A stretch of DNA of 64,000 bases. Source: Paraburkholderia sp. C35. Lineage in GTDB: Bacteria > Pseudomonadota > Gammaproteobacteria > Burkholderiales > Burkholderiaceae. Every line of letters starts with the position of its first letter. The first letter of the stretch is position 1. The DNA lies in contig NZ_QBUY01000030.1 of NCBI RefSeq assembly GCF_003121405.1, positions 18,314-82,313 on the forward strand, read 5' to 3'. This document shows positions 35,344 through 43,919 of the stretch, piece by piece. The notes beneath the pieces are model-generated. The model saw only the letters and a program-made list of their open reading frames with translations, had not been told where the DNA came from and ran no database searches. Position numbers and translations under genes: made by a program.

Positions 35344-36051
35344 TCAGAGAAAGAATCGTTCGGTATTGATGAAGCCGCGCGCGTTTTGATCGCATGACGT
35401 GCGGCAGATTTCGGCCACCTGGCTGTCGGCAGCAGTGAGCGTCAGCTTGACGGGCTTCGGCGCGTAATCCGGATTCGTGTCGAGTGGATGCTGGATCGCG
35501 GTCAGCACGACTAGCGTGTTCATCGGCGCATACAGTTCGATGTAGTCACCCGCCTTCGAATTGCCCGCGACGAAGCTGAGCGCGCCCGCATCCGTCACGT
35601 CGACACGGCTGAACAGATTCAACGTCATCAACAGGTCCGAGATGCCGAGTCCCCACTTGCCGAGTTCAACGAGCAGGTTGTCCGTGCCGTTGCGATAGAA
35701 CGCATTGCGCAGTTCCTGATACCGGCCTTGTCCGTACTTCTCGAACACTTCCGCCGCGTCCGATACACCCGCGAGACTGTCGTGCCATCCACATGTATCC
35801 GCGACGATTGCGGCGAGCACGCGGCCCATATCGGAGTACAGGCAATGGCCTTTGGTCAGCTTCGCGGTGTGCTGGCACTTGAGCGTGTCAGGCAGGTTCA
35901 GGCGTTCGCTCTTTTCAGCGGCGTTGAAAAGCAGCATGGCGACGTTCGCGCCGCCGCGCGGATCGGTGATGCGCAGCAGTTGTCCGCGCTTGACGATCAG
36001 CGACGCATGGCCGCCGCCAGGCACGGTTTCTTCGAGCAATATGTCGTTCAT
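35344..36051 (-). CDS. DUF1989 protein, carboxyguanidine deiminase subunit (urea carboxylase-associated protein)
   Basis: 235 aa from the ATG at 36051 with AAAGGA upstream. It is the paralogue of the next gene: LLRITDPRGGANVAMLLFNA, AIVADTCGWHDSLAGVSDA and LFSRVDVTDAGALSFV. The CGWHDSL motif matches CGRHDTL in the partner. It lies 14 bp before the partner and 20 bp after the ABC ATPase gene, so it belongs in the operon between transport and carboxylation genes. Confidence 0.88.
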   Translation of the reverse strand: MNDILLEETVPGGGHASLIVKRGQLLRITDPRGGANVAMLLFNAAEKSERLNLPDTLKCQHTAKLTKGHCLYSDMGRVLAAIVADTCGWHDSLAGVSDAAEVFEKYGQGRYQELRNAFYRNGTDNLLVELGKWGLGISDLLMTLNLFSRVDVTDAGALSFVAGNSKAGDYIELYAPMNTLVVLTAIQHPLDTNPDYAPKPVKLTLTAADSQVAEICRTSCDQNARGFINTERFFL

Positions 36052-36071
36052 GTGTGTGTCCTTTCTTCTGG

Positions 36072-36845
36072 TCATGCGGGCACGGCGAGCAGCGGCGGAA
36101 TCGCCATGGCTGCGTGCGCTTCGCGCATACCGTTACGTTCGAGAGGAATGTCGTAGGTGATACGCGCGCCATAGGCCTGCGGCGCGTGTGGATCGATGCG
36201 CACCTTGTCGAAAACGAGCACGCGGCTGCCGAGCGTGAAACCTTCTTTCAGGTCGTGCGTGACCATGAAGACGGTGAGCTTCGCTTCGCGCCACAACGCA
36301 GTCAGCAGTTCGTGCATATCGCGGCGAATGCCGGGATCGAGTGCGCCGAACGGTTCGTCGAGCAGCAGCACGCGCGGCTTCATCACCAATGCCTGAGCAA
36401 GTGCAAGACGTTGCTGCATGCCGCCTGACAGTTGATGCGGATACTTGTCGAGTGAATCGGCGAGACCGACACGCGTCAGCATCGCGACGGCTTCATCTTT
36501 TGCGAGCTTGCGACGCGCACCAAAGAGCCGTCCTGTGAACCGCGCATGCGGCAATTCGAGGCCGAGCATCACGTTGCGCAGCACCGTCAGATGCGGAAAC
36601 ACCGAATAGCGCTGAAACACCACGCCGCGATGCGGGTCCGGCTCAGGCGGCAGCGGTTCGCCATCCAGCAGGATTTCGCCACGCGTCGGACGTTCCTGGC
36701 CCAGCAGCAGACGCAGAAACGTCGACTTCCCGCAGCCCGACGCACCGACCATCGAGCAGAACTCGCCTTCCGCGATGCGCAGATTGAGCCGCTCCAATAC
36801 GACCTGATCGTCGTACTGCTTCCACAGGTTGCGGATTTCGATCAT
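36072..36845 (-). CDS. ABC transporter ATP-binding protein (nitrate/taurine/guanidine-type)
   Basis: 257 aa from the ATG at 36845. Walker A is GASGCGKST, the signature is LSGGMQQR, and Walker B is VLLLDEPFGALDPG. It resembles TauB/SsuB ATPases. Its start codon overlaps the permease stop (ATGA), so translation is coupled. In riboswitch-controlled operons of this type the transporter is thought to import guanidine. Confidence 0.93.
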   Translation of the reverse strand: MIEIRNLWKQYDDQVVLERLNLRIAEGEFCSMVGASGCGKSTFLRLLLGQERPTRGEILLDGEPLPPEPDPHRGVVFQRYSVFPHLTVLRNVMLGLELPHARFTGRLFGARRKLAKDEAVAMLTRVGLADSLDKYPHQLSGGMQQRLALAQALVMKPRVLLLDEPFGALDPGIRRDMHELLTALWREAKLTVFMVTHDLKEGFTLGSRVLVFDKVRIDPHAPQAYGARITYDIPLERNGMREAHAAMAIPPLLAVPA

Positions 36846-37657
36846 GCGCGGCCTCCGTTGTACCAGGGGAACGCCCACTGCGTGAGACGGCGCAGCGCTT
36901 CATCGATCAGCCATGCGAGCAGCGTGATCCACGCGACGTACGGCAGGATCACATCCATCGCGAGATAACGGCGTACGAGAAAGATGCGATATCCCAGCCC
37001 ATCCGTCGATGCAATTGCTTCCGCCGCGATCAGAAACAGCCACGCCGAAGTCAGCGCCAGACGCAGCGCAATCAGCAGACGCGGCAACAGTTGCGGCACG
37101 ATCACGCGCAGAATCAGCGTCCAGCTCGATGCACCGAGCGTTTGCGCCTTGATCCACAGTTCTTCAGGGATCTCGCGTGTGCGTTGCTGAAGATCGCGAA
37201 TCATCATCGGCGTGATGCCGATCACGATCAGCACGACTTTCGACAATTCGTCGAGACCGAACACGATGAACAGAATCGGCAATACGGCGAGCGGCGGGAT
37301 CATCGAGATCACCGTGATGAACGGCGACAGCGTTGCGCCCGCCAGCGGCAGGCTGCCCGTCGCGATGCCGAACACCAGTGCAATCGCCGCACTTGCAACC
37401 AGTCCGATACCGAGCCGCTTCATGCTCGACACCGTGTCGTCCCACATCATGTACTCGCCCGTGCGCTTGTCTTCGCTGAACGCGTATTCGTGCAATGCGT
37501 CCTTCATCTGCGTGGCGCTCGGCAGCAGCTTGTCGTCGGGATTGGCCTGCAGCCGCAACGACGAGCCGGTGAAGTACACCGCGATCAGCACGATGAAGGG
37601 CAGCAGCAACAGCATCAGACTGCCGGTGCGGCCAGGATGTCGGTTGATGAGCCGCAT
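36842..37657 (-). CDS. ABC transporter permease (TauC/SsuC type)
   Basis: 271 aa with GAAGGAGAGG upstream. About six hydrophobic segments are visible, with the BPD-transporter EAA loop (ELWIKAQTLGASSWTLILRV). A short N-terminal basic stretch precedes the first helix (GSLMLLLLPFIVLIAVYFTG). Paired with the ATPase and binding protein of the same operon, it forms the probable guanidine importer. Confidence 0.92.
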   Translation of the reverse strand: MRLINRHPGRTGSLMLLLLPFIVLIAVYFTGSSLRLQANPDDKLLPSATQMKDALHEYAFSEDKRTGEYMMWDDTVSSMKRLGIGLVASAAIALVFGIATGSLPLAGATLSPFITVISMIPPLAVLPILFIVFGLDELSKVVLIVIGITPMMIRDLQQRTREIPEELWIKAQTLGASSWTLILRVIVPQLLPRLLIALRLALTSAWLFLIAAEAIASTDGLGYRIFLVRRYLAMDVILPYVAWITLLAWLIDEALRRLTQWAFPWYNGGRA

Positions 37658-37685
37658 GGGCCTCTCCTTCAGAACGGCGCGGCGT

Positions 37686-38753
37686 TTAGAGCTTGCCTTG
37701 CGCGGCCATGCGCACGTAGGTCGGATCGAAGCGCAGCTTCAGGTTGCTCTTGCTGCCCACGACGACGTTGTTATCGAACGCCATGCCCACTGCGCCCGCA
37801 TTCGGCGCGCCCTTGCCGAGCAGGCCGTGATCGAACGAGAACTGCGCGACGCGTGTCATGATCTTCGGCATGTTCGGGCTGGTGGCGAAATCGAGTGCCT
37901 GTTGCGGCGTGTAGAAGAGGGCCGTGGTGGAGAGTTGCGCCTTGTAGCCGGCGAGGTCGGTGCCCGATGCCTTGGCCATCTCGGTCAGCGCGGTCTGGCT
38001 GTCAGGCGTCGTGCCGTGCATCGTCTGCATGATCTCGAACCATGCGCCCGTGAGTGCCTTGCCGAGCGCGGGGTTGTCATGCAGCGTCTTCGTGTTGACG
38101 ACCATCATGTCCATGATTTCGCCGGGAATGCGGCTCGAATCGAACACTTCCGTGACGTTCGGCTTTGCCTTCAGATCGGCGAGCATCGGGTTCCATGTCA
38201 CGGCGTTGTGCACGGTGGGCGTCGCGAATGCGCCGGAAATATCGGCGTCGGACGTGTTGACGGTCTTGATGTCGCGCTCGCTCATGCCTGCCGATTCGAG
38301 CGCACGTGCCAGCAGATAATGCGAAACGGAGAGTTCGACGAGATTGACGGGCTGACCCTTCAGGTCCGCGACCTTCTTGCCTGCACCCTTGATGAGCACG
38401 CCGTCGTTGCCGTTCGAGTAGTCGCTGACGATGAGTGCCGTGCTGTCCACGCCGCCCGTGGCGGGAATGGTCAGCGCGTCCATGTTGGTCATCGCGCAGC
38501 CGTCGAACTTGCCGGCTGTGTACTGGTTGATCGATTCGATGTAGTCGTTCAGTTGCACGACATCCACGTTGATGCCGTACTTCTTCGCCCATTTGGACAT
38601 GATGCCTTGCGTCTTCGCATAGCCCCACGGCATCCAGCCGGCGTAGATAGTCCAGCAGACCTTGAAGTCTTTACGGGCTTGAGCAAACGAAGGAGTGGAG
38701 ACGCACAGGGAGAGAGCGACGGCGGCAGCGGCGAAAAAACGGAGCTTGCGCAT
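37686..38753 (-). CDS. Periplasmic substrate-binding protein of ABC transporter (NMT1/TauA-like), probable guanidine receptor
   Basis: 355 aa from the ATG at 38753. The signal peptide (MRKLRFFAAAAVALSLCVST) ends SFAQA. The mature part has the two-lobed NMT1-like pattern (YAGWMPWGYAKTQGIMSKWA, LNDYIESINQYTAGKFDG). It is the first gene after the guanidine-I riboswitch, and the upstream frame to 38879 overlaps the RNA, so the later start is preferred. Guanidine as ligand is inferred from the riboswitch and pathway genes. Confidence 0.92.
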   Translation of the reverse strand: MRKLRFFAAAAVALSLCVSTPSFAQARKDFKVCWTIYAGWMPWGYAKTQGIMSKWAKKYGINVDVVQLNDYIESINQYTAGKFDGCAMTNMDALTIPATGGVDSTALIVSDYSNGNDGVLIKGAGKKVADLKGQPVNLVELSVSHYLLARALESAGMSERDIKTVNTSDADISGAFATPTVHNAVTWNPMLADLKAKPNVTEVFDSSRIPGEIMDMMVVNTKTLHDNPALGKALTGAWFEIMQTMHGTTPDSQTALTEMAKASGTDLAGYKAQLSTTALFYTPQQALDFATSPNMPKIMTRVAQFSFDHGLLGKGAPNAGAVGMAFDNNVVVGSKSNLKLRFDPTYVRMAAQGKL

Positions 38754-38807
38754 GAGGTTGACCTCGCAGGGACGGTTATCGACGGCAGGAGCGGCGCGAC
38801 GCATCGC

Positions 38808-38913
38808 GTTCTCTCCCGGGCTTTTATCCCGCCGTGTAACCTCATCGAGGTCGACAACTCTCGGACCAGCGTCGGACATCGATTGAATCGATGCGCGACC
38901 GGAACCCTAGTCG
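38808..38913 (-). promoter_or_regulatory. Guanidine-I riboswitch (ykkC class)
   Basis: On the minus strand the conserved blocks appear in order: CTAGGGTTCCGG (from 38910), then TGGTCCGAGAG, then ACACGGCGGGATAAAAG and CCCGGGAGAG (ending at 38811). A P2 stem is formed by ATCGATTC/GAATCGAT-like pairing. These blocks match the guanidine-I aptamer consensus very closely. It sits about 55 bases before the binding-protein ATG and switches the operon on with guanidine. I see no clear terminator after it, so control may be at translation or through a longer fold. Confidence 0.95.
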
Positions 38914-38972
38914 TCCATTTACCAGATTGTGACTACTAAACCGGATGCTGCACCGGCTCCTGTGCTTTACTA

Positions 38973-38988
38973 AGCGATAAGCGTGCCA
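38973..38988 (-). promoter_or_regulatory. Sigma-54 (RpoN) -24/-12 promoter
   Basis: Minus-strand TGGCACGCTTATCGCT. It keeps the invariant GG and GC ten bases apart and matches the consensus TGGCACG-N4-TTGC except one T at -13. The predicted start is near 38962, about 50 bases before the riboswitch and reading into it. Confidence 0.65.
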
Positions 38989-39074
38989 TTGCTGTCTTTA
39001 CGTGGAATCGGCCGTTTGCGCGCACATCTTGTGCACAAGATTGAAGCCACGTCGCAATCTGCTTGCGCGCGTTC

Positions 39075-39089
39075 GCACCAGTCGGGTGC
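39075..39089. promoter_or_regulatory. NtrC-type enhancer site
   Basis: GCACC-N5-GGTGC, matching the core of the NtrC consensus TGCACC-N5-GGTGCA. It is centred about 120 bp upstream of the predicted sigma-54 start, a normal enhancer distance, and lies just past the stop codon of the LysR gene. Confidence 0.55.
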
Positions 39090-39101
39090 GTTCGATTCGG
39101 G

Positions 39102-40058
39102 TTATTTGCCGAGCCTTTCGGCGAGCGCATAGCGGCGCATGCAGCGCTCCATGCTGTCGAGAAACGCGTGATCGGCTGCGTTCATCTTGCGTTCGCGATG
39201 CCATAGCAGATGCACGTCGACATCGACGAGTCCTTCTTCGGGCGGCAAGCGCCACAAGCGTTGCTGCACCACGTCGTCGCGCACGATGTGCTCTGGCAGA
39301 CAGCCGATGCCAAAGCCCGCGAAGATCAGGCGGCGCACTTCATCGAGCGATGGCGACGACGCGACGATGCGCCCCGTGAAGCCCTTCTGATCGCGAAACA
39401 CGGTAAGCGGCGAAAGGCTGTCGCCGATCTGGTCGCTGGTAAACGACACGAAGTTTTCGGCGAGCAGGTCTTCCATCGTCAGCGGCGACTTGCCGTACAG
39501 CCTGTGATGACGCCCGCAGAAAATCGCGTAACGTTGCCGTAGAAAGCAGCGCATTTCCAGCTTGTCGTGCGGCGTGCGGCACAAGCCGAGGCCCGCCGTC
39601 GCCGTCTTCTGCAACAGCGACGAGATGATGTCGGACGAGCGCATTACCTCGATCTGCAAGTCGATACGCGGATACGCGCGATGAAAATCCGCAAGAAACT
39701 CGTCATACACGGGCGATTCGATCCGGCTGATAGTCAGCAGGCGAATCGAGCCGCTGATGTCTTCAGTGCGATCGTCGATTTCGGTTTCGAGCCGCGAGAT
39801 GTTGCCGTAGATATCGCTGGCAATGCGATAGACCTCTTCGCCTGCCTGAGTCGGCGCGAAGTATGGGCCGCGCCGTTCGATCAGCTTGCGCTCCAGCGTT
39901 TCTTCGAGCCTTCTTAAAGCCTGGCTGACGGCCGGCTGCGTGACGTGCAGCCGCGCGGCGGCGCGGCTCAGGCTGCGTTCCTGCATGATCACGAGGTACG
40001 TGCGCAGCAGGTTCCAGTCGAGCCGGTCGTTCAGAAAGCGGGCGATATCGGAGCGCAT
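39102..40058 (-). CDS. LysR-family transcriptional regulator
   Basis: 318 aa. The N-terminal HTH is RSLSRAAARLHVTQPAVSQALRRLEETL, followed by the usual effector-binding domain. It is divergent from the MHS transporter operon with a 188-bp gap, so that operon is its likely target. It points towards the guanidine operon but is separated from it by the sigma-54 and riboswitch region. Confidence 0.9.
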   Translation of the reverse strand: MRSDIARFLNDRLDWNLLRTYLVIMQERSLSRAAARLHVTQPAVSQALRRLEETLERKLIERRGPYFAPTQAGEEVYRIASDIYGNISRLETEIDDRTEDISGSIRLLTISRIESPVYDEFLADFHRAYPRIDLQIEVMRSSDIISSLLQKTATAGLGLCRTPHDKLEMRCFLRQRYAIFCGRHHRLYGKSPLTMEDLLAENFVSFTSDQIGDSLSPLTVFRDQKGFTGRIVASSPSLDEVRRLIFAGFGIGCLPEHIVRDDVVQQRLWRLPPEEGLVDVDVHLLWHRERKMNAADHAFLDSMERCMRRYALAERLGK

Positions 40059-40246
40059 CGAGCGTAACTATAAGCTGAATTTATGCGGCGAATAATAACT
40101 CGAAATTTGACTAATGTTTTCTGGACGCCGATAAATGTCACATGCCGTGGCGCGCGCCCGCCCGGAGAGAAGGGCGGACTATCCATCCCAACACCGCGCG
40201 CGCAACCACGGTTTCAACCCACGTCAGACGTGCATCAGGAGCCAGC

Positions 40247-41554
40247 ATGACCCAAGCCATCAGTACCCGTCAGCCGGGACGCGCCGCCACGGCCGCGTTT
40301 ATCGGCACGATGATCGAGTGGTACGACTTTTACATCTACGCGACCGCTGCCGCGCTCGTATTCGGCGAACTGTACTTTCCGTCGAGCGATCGCTTCATCA
40401 GCACGATGGCGTCTTTTGCGACCTTTGCAGTGGGCTTTTTCGCTCGTCCGCTGGGCGGCATCGTGTTCGGCCATCTCGGCGACCGTATCGGCCGCAAGAA
40501 GGCGCTGATGACCACGCTGATGATGATGGGCGTCGCGACGGTATGCGTCGGCCTGTTGCCGGACTATTCGAAAGTCGGCGTGCTGGCGCCTGTGTTGCTG
40601 GTTTTGCTACGCGTAGTGCAAGGCGTCGCCGTTGGAGGTGAATGGGGCGGCGCGGTGCTGATGGCGGGCGAACATGCGCCGCAAGGACGCCGCACGTTCT
40701 TCGCTTCGTTTGCTCAGCTTGGCAGTCCGGCGGGTTTGATTCTTTCGCTGATCGCATTTCGCGCGGTCACGTCGATGGACAAGGCGGACTTCATGTCGTG
40801 GGGCTGGCGTCTGCCGTTTCTCGCGAGTTCCGTGCTGTTGATCGTCGGTATCGTGATTCGTTTGGGCGTGAATGAATCGCCGGAATTCCAGCGCGTGAAG
40901 GAAACCAACCGCACCGCGAAGCTGCCTATCGCCGAAGTGTTCAGCTCGGCATGGGGTCTCGTGCTGCTGTGCATCGGCGCGAATACGATCGGCATCGCAG
41001 GCGTGTACTTCACCAACACCTTCATGATCGCGTACACGACGCAATACGTCGGCGTCACGCGTTCGATGATTCTCGATTGCCTGTTTGTCGTTGCCATCAT
41101 CCAGTTTCTGTCGCAGCCGGTCGCGGCGTGGATCGCTGAACGGATTGGCGGCGCGCGCTTCCTGAAGATCGCCGCGCTGCTCGCGATGATCTCGCCGTAT
41201 CCGATGTTCATGCTGGTGCAAAGCGGCGCGGTCGTGCCGATGGTGATCGGTATCGCGATTGCCGTGGTCTGCATGGCGAGCTTCTACTCGGTGATCGCGG
41301 GCTTTGTCAGCGGCATCTTCCCGACGCGTGTGCGCTACTCGGGCATATCGCTCGCGTATCAGGTGTGCGGCGCGATTGCGGGCGGCCTGACGCCGCTGGT
41401 CGGCACCTGGCTCGCTCATCGCTATACGGGCCAATGGTGGCCGCTTGCCGTGTTCTATACGTGCCTCGCGGGCATCTCGCTGCTGTGCATCGTAGCGCTC
41501 GACGCGCGCCGTGCCGCGCATGCCGATCAGGCCGAAGCCGTCGGCGCGCATTGA
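40247..41554 (+). CDS. MFS transporter, metabolite:H+ symporter (MHS) family
   Basis: 435 aa from the ATG at 40247, with AGGAG upstream; the longer frame is not supported. Twelve hydrophobic segments are present, with the MHS signatures GTMIEWYDFYIYATAAAL, FGHLGDRIGRKKAL and QGVAVGGEWGGAVLM. Family members (ShiA, ProP, KgtP) import organic acids and betaines with protons. It is the first gene of a three-gene unit, so it probably imports the substrate of the hydrolases that follow. Confidence 0.93.
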   Translation: MTQAISTRQPGRAATAAFIGTMIEWYDFYIYATAAALVFGELYFPSSDRFISTMASFATFAVGFFARPLGGIVFGHLGDRIGRKKALMTTLMMMGVATVCVGLLPDYSKVGVLAPVLLVLLRVVQGVAVGGEWGGAVLMAGEHAPQGRRTFFASFAQLGSPAGLILSLIAFRAVTSMDKADFMSWGWRLPFLASSVLLIVGIVIRLGVNESPEFQRVKETNRTAKLPIAEVFSSAWGLVLLCIGANTIGIAGVYFTNTFMIAYTTQYVGVTRSMILDCLFVVAIIQFLSQPVAAWIAERIGGARFLKIAALLAMISPYPMFMLVQSGAVVPMVIGIAIAVVCMASFYSVIAGFVSGIFPTRVRYSGISLAYQVCGAIAGGLTPLVGTWLAHRYTGQWWPLAVFYTCLAGISLLCIVALDARRAAHADQAEAVGAH

Positions 41555-41586
41555 ATCGAACTCACGTTGAACGACCCGGAAGACTC

Positions 41587-42843
41587 ATGAAAGACCTGAT
41601 GCAAATCGATGGCGCGCGCCTGTGGCAAAGCCTGATGGACATGGCGCAGATCGGCGCGACGCCGAAGGGCGGCGTGCGGCGGCTCGCGCTCACGGAAGAC
41701 GATGTGCGTGGCCGCGATCTGTTCGCGCAGTGGTGCCGCGATGCGGGCATGACGGTGAGCGTCGATGAAATCGGCAATCTGTTTGCGCGTCGAGAAGGCG
41801 CACGCAAGGACGCTGCGCCTGTGCTGATCGGCAGTCACCTCGATACGCAGCCGGAAGGCGGACGCTTCGATGGCGTGTACGGCGTGCTTGCTGCGCTCGA
41901 ACTGGTGCGCGCATTGAACGACGCGAATATCGTCACGGAAAAGCCGATCGAGATCGTCTCGTGGACTAACGAGGAGGGTGCGCGCTTTACGCCCGCGATG
42001 CTCGGCTCGGCGGTGTTCACAGGCATCACCTCGCTGGACGAAGCGCTAAAGAAAGAAGACGCGGACCACATCACGCTCGCCGATGCGTTGAAGCAAAGCG
42101 GTTATCGCGGTGAGCGCGCCGTTAAAGGCCAATCCGTCGATGCCTATTTCGAAGCGCACATCGAACAAGGTCCCGTGCTGGAAGCGAACGGCACCACGAT
42201 CGGCGTGGTGACGGGCGGACAGGCGATCCGTTGGCTCGACGTCAACGTGACGGGCATGGCCGCGCATGCGGGCACGACACCGATGCCGTATCGCAAGGAC
42301 GCGTACTTCGCGAGCGCGCAGATGGCGCTGGAACTGGAGCGCATCGTTGCCGGTTACGCGCCGCGCGGACTCGTGACGATCGGGCAGATTGGTATCAGGA
42401 ACGCGTCGCGCAACACGATTGCCGGCGACGTGTCGTTCACCGTCGATCTGCGTCATCCCGACGACAGCGAAGTCGATGCGATGGAGCGTGATTTGCGTGC
42501 AGCGTTCGCGCGCGTCGCGCAAGACCGCGGCGTACAGCTTGCCGTGGAAACGTATTGGCGCAGCCCGGCAACACCATTCGATAGCGAATGCGTTGCGCTG
42601 GTTGCGAATGCGGTTGAAGCTCTCGGTTATTCGAACGAACGCATTGTCAGTGGCGCGGGCCACGATGCGATTCATCTCGCGCGCTATTGCCCGACGGCGA
42701 TGGTATTCATTCCGTGCGTCGACGGCTTGTCGCATAACGAAGCCGAAGATGCGCTGCCCGAAGACGTCACGCGCGGCACCAACGTGCTGCTCAATGCGGT
42801 GCTTGCCCGTGCAGGCGTGATGGCGACAGCGGACGTGCAATAA
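41587..42843 (+). CDS. Zn-dependent M20-family amidohydrolase (N-carbamoyl-L-amino acid hydrolase/allantoate amidohydrolase type)
   Basis: 418 aa from the ATG at 41587. Di-metal ligands are visible: GSHLDTQPEGGRFDG (His and Asp), WTNEEGARFTP (Glu pair), HIEQGPVLE and GHDAIHLA. The family hydrolyses N-carbamoyl or ureido groups of amino acids, beta-alanine or allantoate. Placed between an MHS transporter and a deacetylase-like gene, it probably acts on an imported amide or carbamoyl compound. Confidence 0.9.
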   Translation: MKDLMQIDGARLWQSLMDMAQIGATPKGGVRRLALTEDDVRGRDLFAQWCRDAGMTVSVDEIGNLFARREGARKDAAPVLIGSHLDTQPEGGRFDGVYGVLAALELVRALNDANIVTEKPIEIVSWTNEEGARFTPAMLGSAVFTGITSLDEALKKEDADHITLADALKQSGYRGERAVKGQSVDAYFEAHIEQGPVLEANGTTIGVVTGGQAIRWLDVNVTGMAAHAGTTPMPYRKDAYFASAQMALELERIVAGYAPRGLVTIGQIGIRNASRNTIAGDVSFTVDLRHPDDSEVDAMERDLRAAFARVAQDRGVQLAVETYWRSPATPFDSECVALVANAVEALGYSNERIVSGAGHDAIHLARYCPTAMVFIPCVDGLSHNEAEDALPEDVTRGTNVLLNAVLARAGVMATADVQ

Positions 42844-42856
42844 GAAAGGATCTGCA

Positions 42857-43882
42857 ATGAAGACGTTTTTTCACCCGGAACAACTGCTGCATCATCCGCG
42901 CTCGTATCTGTCGCGTGGTCAGATGCGTGCACCGCAGGAAGTGCCCGAGCGCGCGGCGCGACTCGTGGCCGCAGCGAAATCGCTGGACTTCGATGTCGTC
43001 GAACCGGCGAATCATGGGACGGCGGCGATTGCCGCTGTGCATGATATGAACTATCTGCGCTTCCTCGAAGAAGCACATCGCGACTGGAAGAAGATGCCCG
43101 ACGATTGGGGCGACGAAGTGATGTCGAACATCTACGTGCGCGATCCGAATCCGTTGCGTGGCGTGCTCGCGAAGGCGGCGCGTTATCTCGCCGACGGCAG
43201 TTGCCCGGTCGGCGCGAATACGTATCGCGCTGCATACTGGTCGGCGCAAAGTGCGCTGGCGGCGGCATCGGCTGTCAACGAAGGCGCGCGCGAAACGTAT
43301 GCGCTGTGCCGGCCCCCTGGCCATCACGCGCGTGCCGATGCGGCAGGCGGGTTCTGCTATCTGAACAATGCCGCGATCGCGGCGCAGTCGCTGCGCAGCC
43401 GCTTCAAACGCGTCGCGATTCTCGACACCGACATGCACCACGGCCAGGGCGTGCAGGAGATTTTCTACGGTCGCGACGACGTGCTGTACATCTCCATTCA
43501 CGGCGATCCGACCAACTTCTATCCGGTGGTTGCTGGCTATGAAGAGGAGCGCGGCGCGGGTGACGGCGATGGTTTCAACGTCAATCTGCCGATGCCGCAC
43601 GGTTCATCGGAAGCGGTGTTCTTCGACAAGCTCGATGATGCACTGGCCGTGCTGAAGCGCTTCGAACCCGATGCGCTGGTGCTCGCGCTTGGCTTCGACA
43701 TCTACAAGGACGATCCGCAATCGCAGGTGGCTGTCACGACGGAAGGCTTCGGGCGACTTGGCGAAAAGATCGGCGCGTTGAAACTGCCTTCTGTGATCGT
43801 GCAGGAAGGCGGCTATCACCTCGAAAGTCTCGAAGCGAATGCGCGGGCATTCTTTGGTGGCTTCATGGAAAAGCGCGCCTGA
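42857..43882 (+). CDS. Histone deacetylase-like amidohydrolase (acetylpolyamine amidohydrolase type)
   Basis: 341 aa. The arginase-deacetylase fold is clear: HDMNYLRFL, the RPPGHHA His pair, GFCYLNNAAIAAQSLR, and the Zn site DTDMHHGQGVQEIFY. Bacterial members remove acetyl groups from acetylputrescine or related amines. It begins 13 bp after the M20 hydrolase stop, so the two are co-translated or co-transcribed. Its stop codon lies in the loop of a bidirectional hairpin. Confidence 0.92.
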   Translation: MKTFFHPEQLLHHPRSYLSRGQMRAPQEVPERAARLVAAAKSLDFDVVEPANHGTAAIAAVHDMNYLRFLEEAHRDWKKMPDDWGDEVMSNIYVRDPNPLRGVLAKAARYLADGSCPVGANTYRAAYWSAQSALAAASAVNEGARETYALCRPPGHHARADAAGGFCYLNNAAIAAQSLRSRFKRVAILDTDMHHGQGVQEIFYGRDDVLYISIHGDPTNFYPVVAGYEEERGAGDGDGFNVNLPMPHGSSEAVFFDKLDDALAVLKRFEPDALVLALGFDIYKDDPQSQVAVTTEGFGRLGEKIGALKLPSVIVQEGGYHLESLEANARAFFGGFMEKRA

Positions 43883-43897
43883 GGCGCGTGCTTTTCC
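43867..43897. terminator. Bidirectional terminator hairpin overlapping a stop codon
   Basis: GGAAAAGCGCGCC pairs with GGCGCG(TG)CTTTTCC with a 2-base bulge. The loop is the TGA stop of the deacetylase-like gene. A-rich and T-rich stem bases on each side can serve transcripts from both strands, and arsH converges here. Confidence 0.65.
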
Positions 43898-43919
43898 AGT
43901 GAAGACAAGCAGCGTAACG

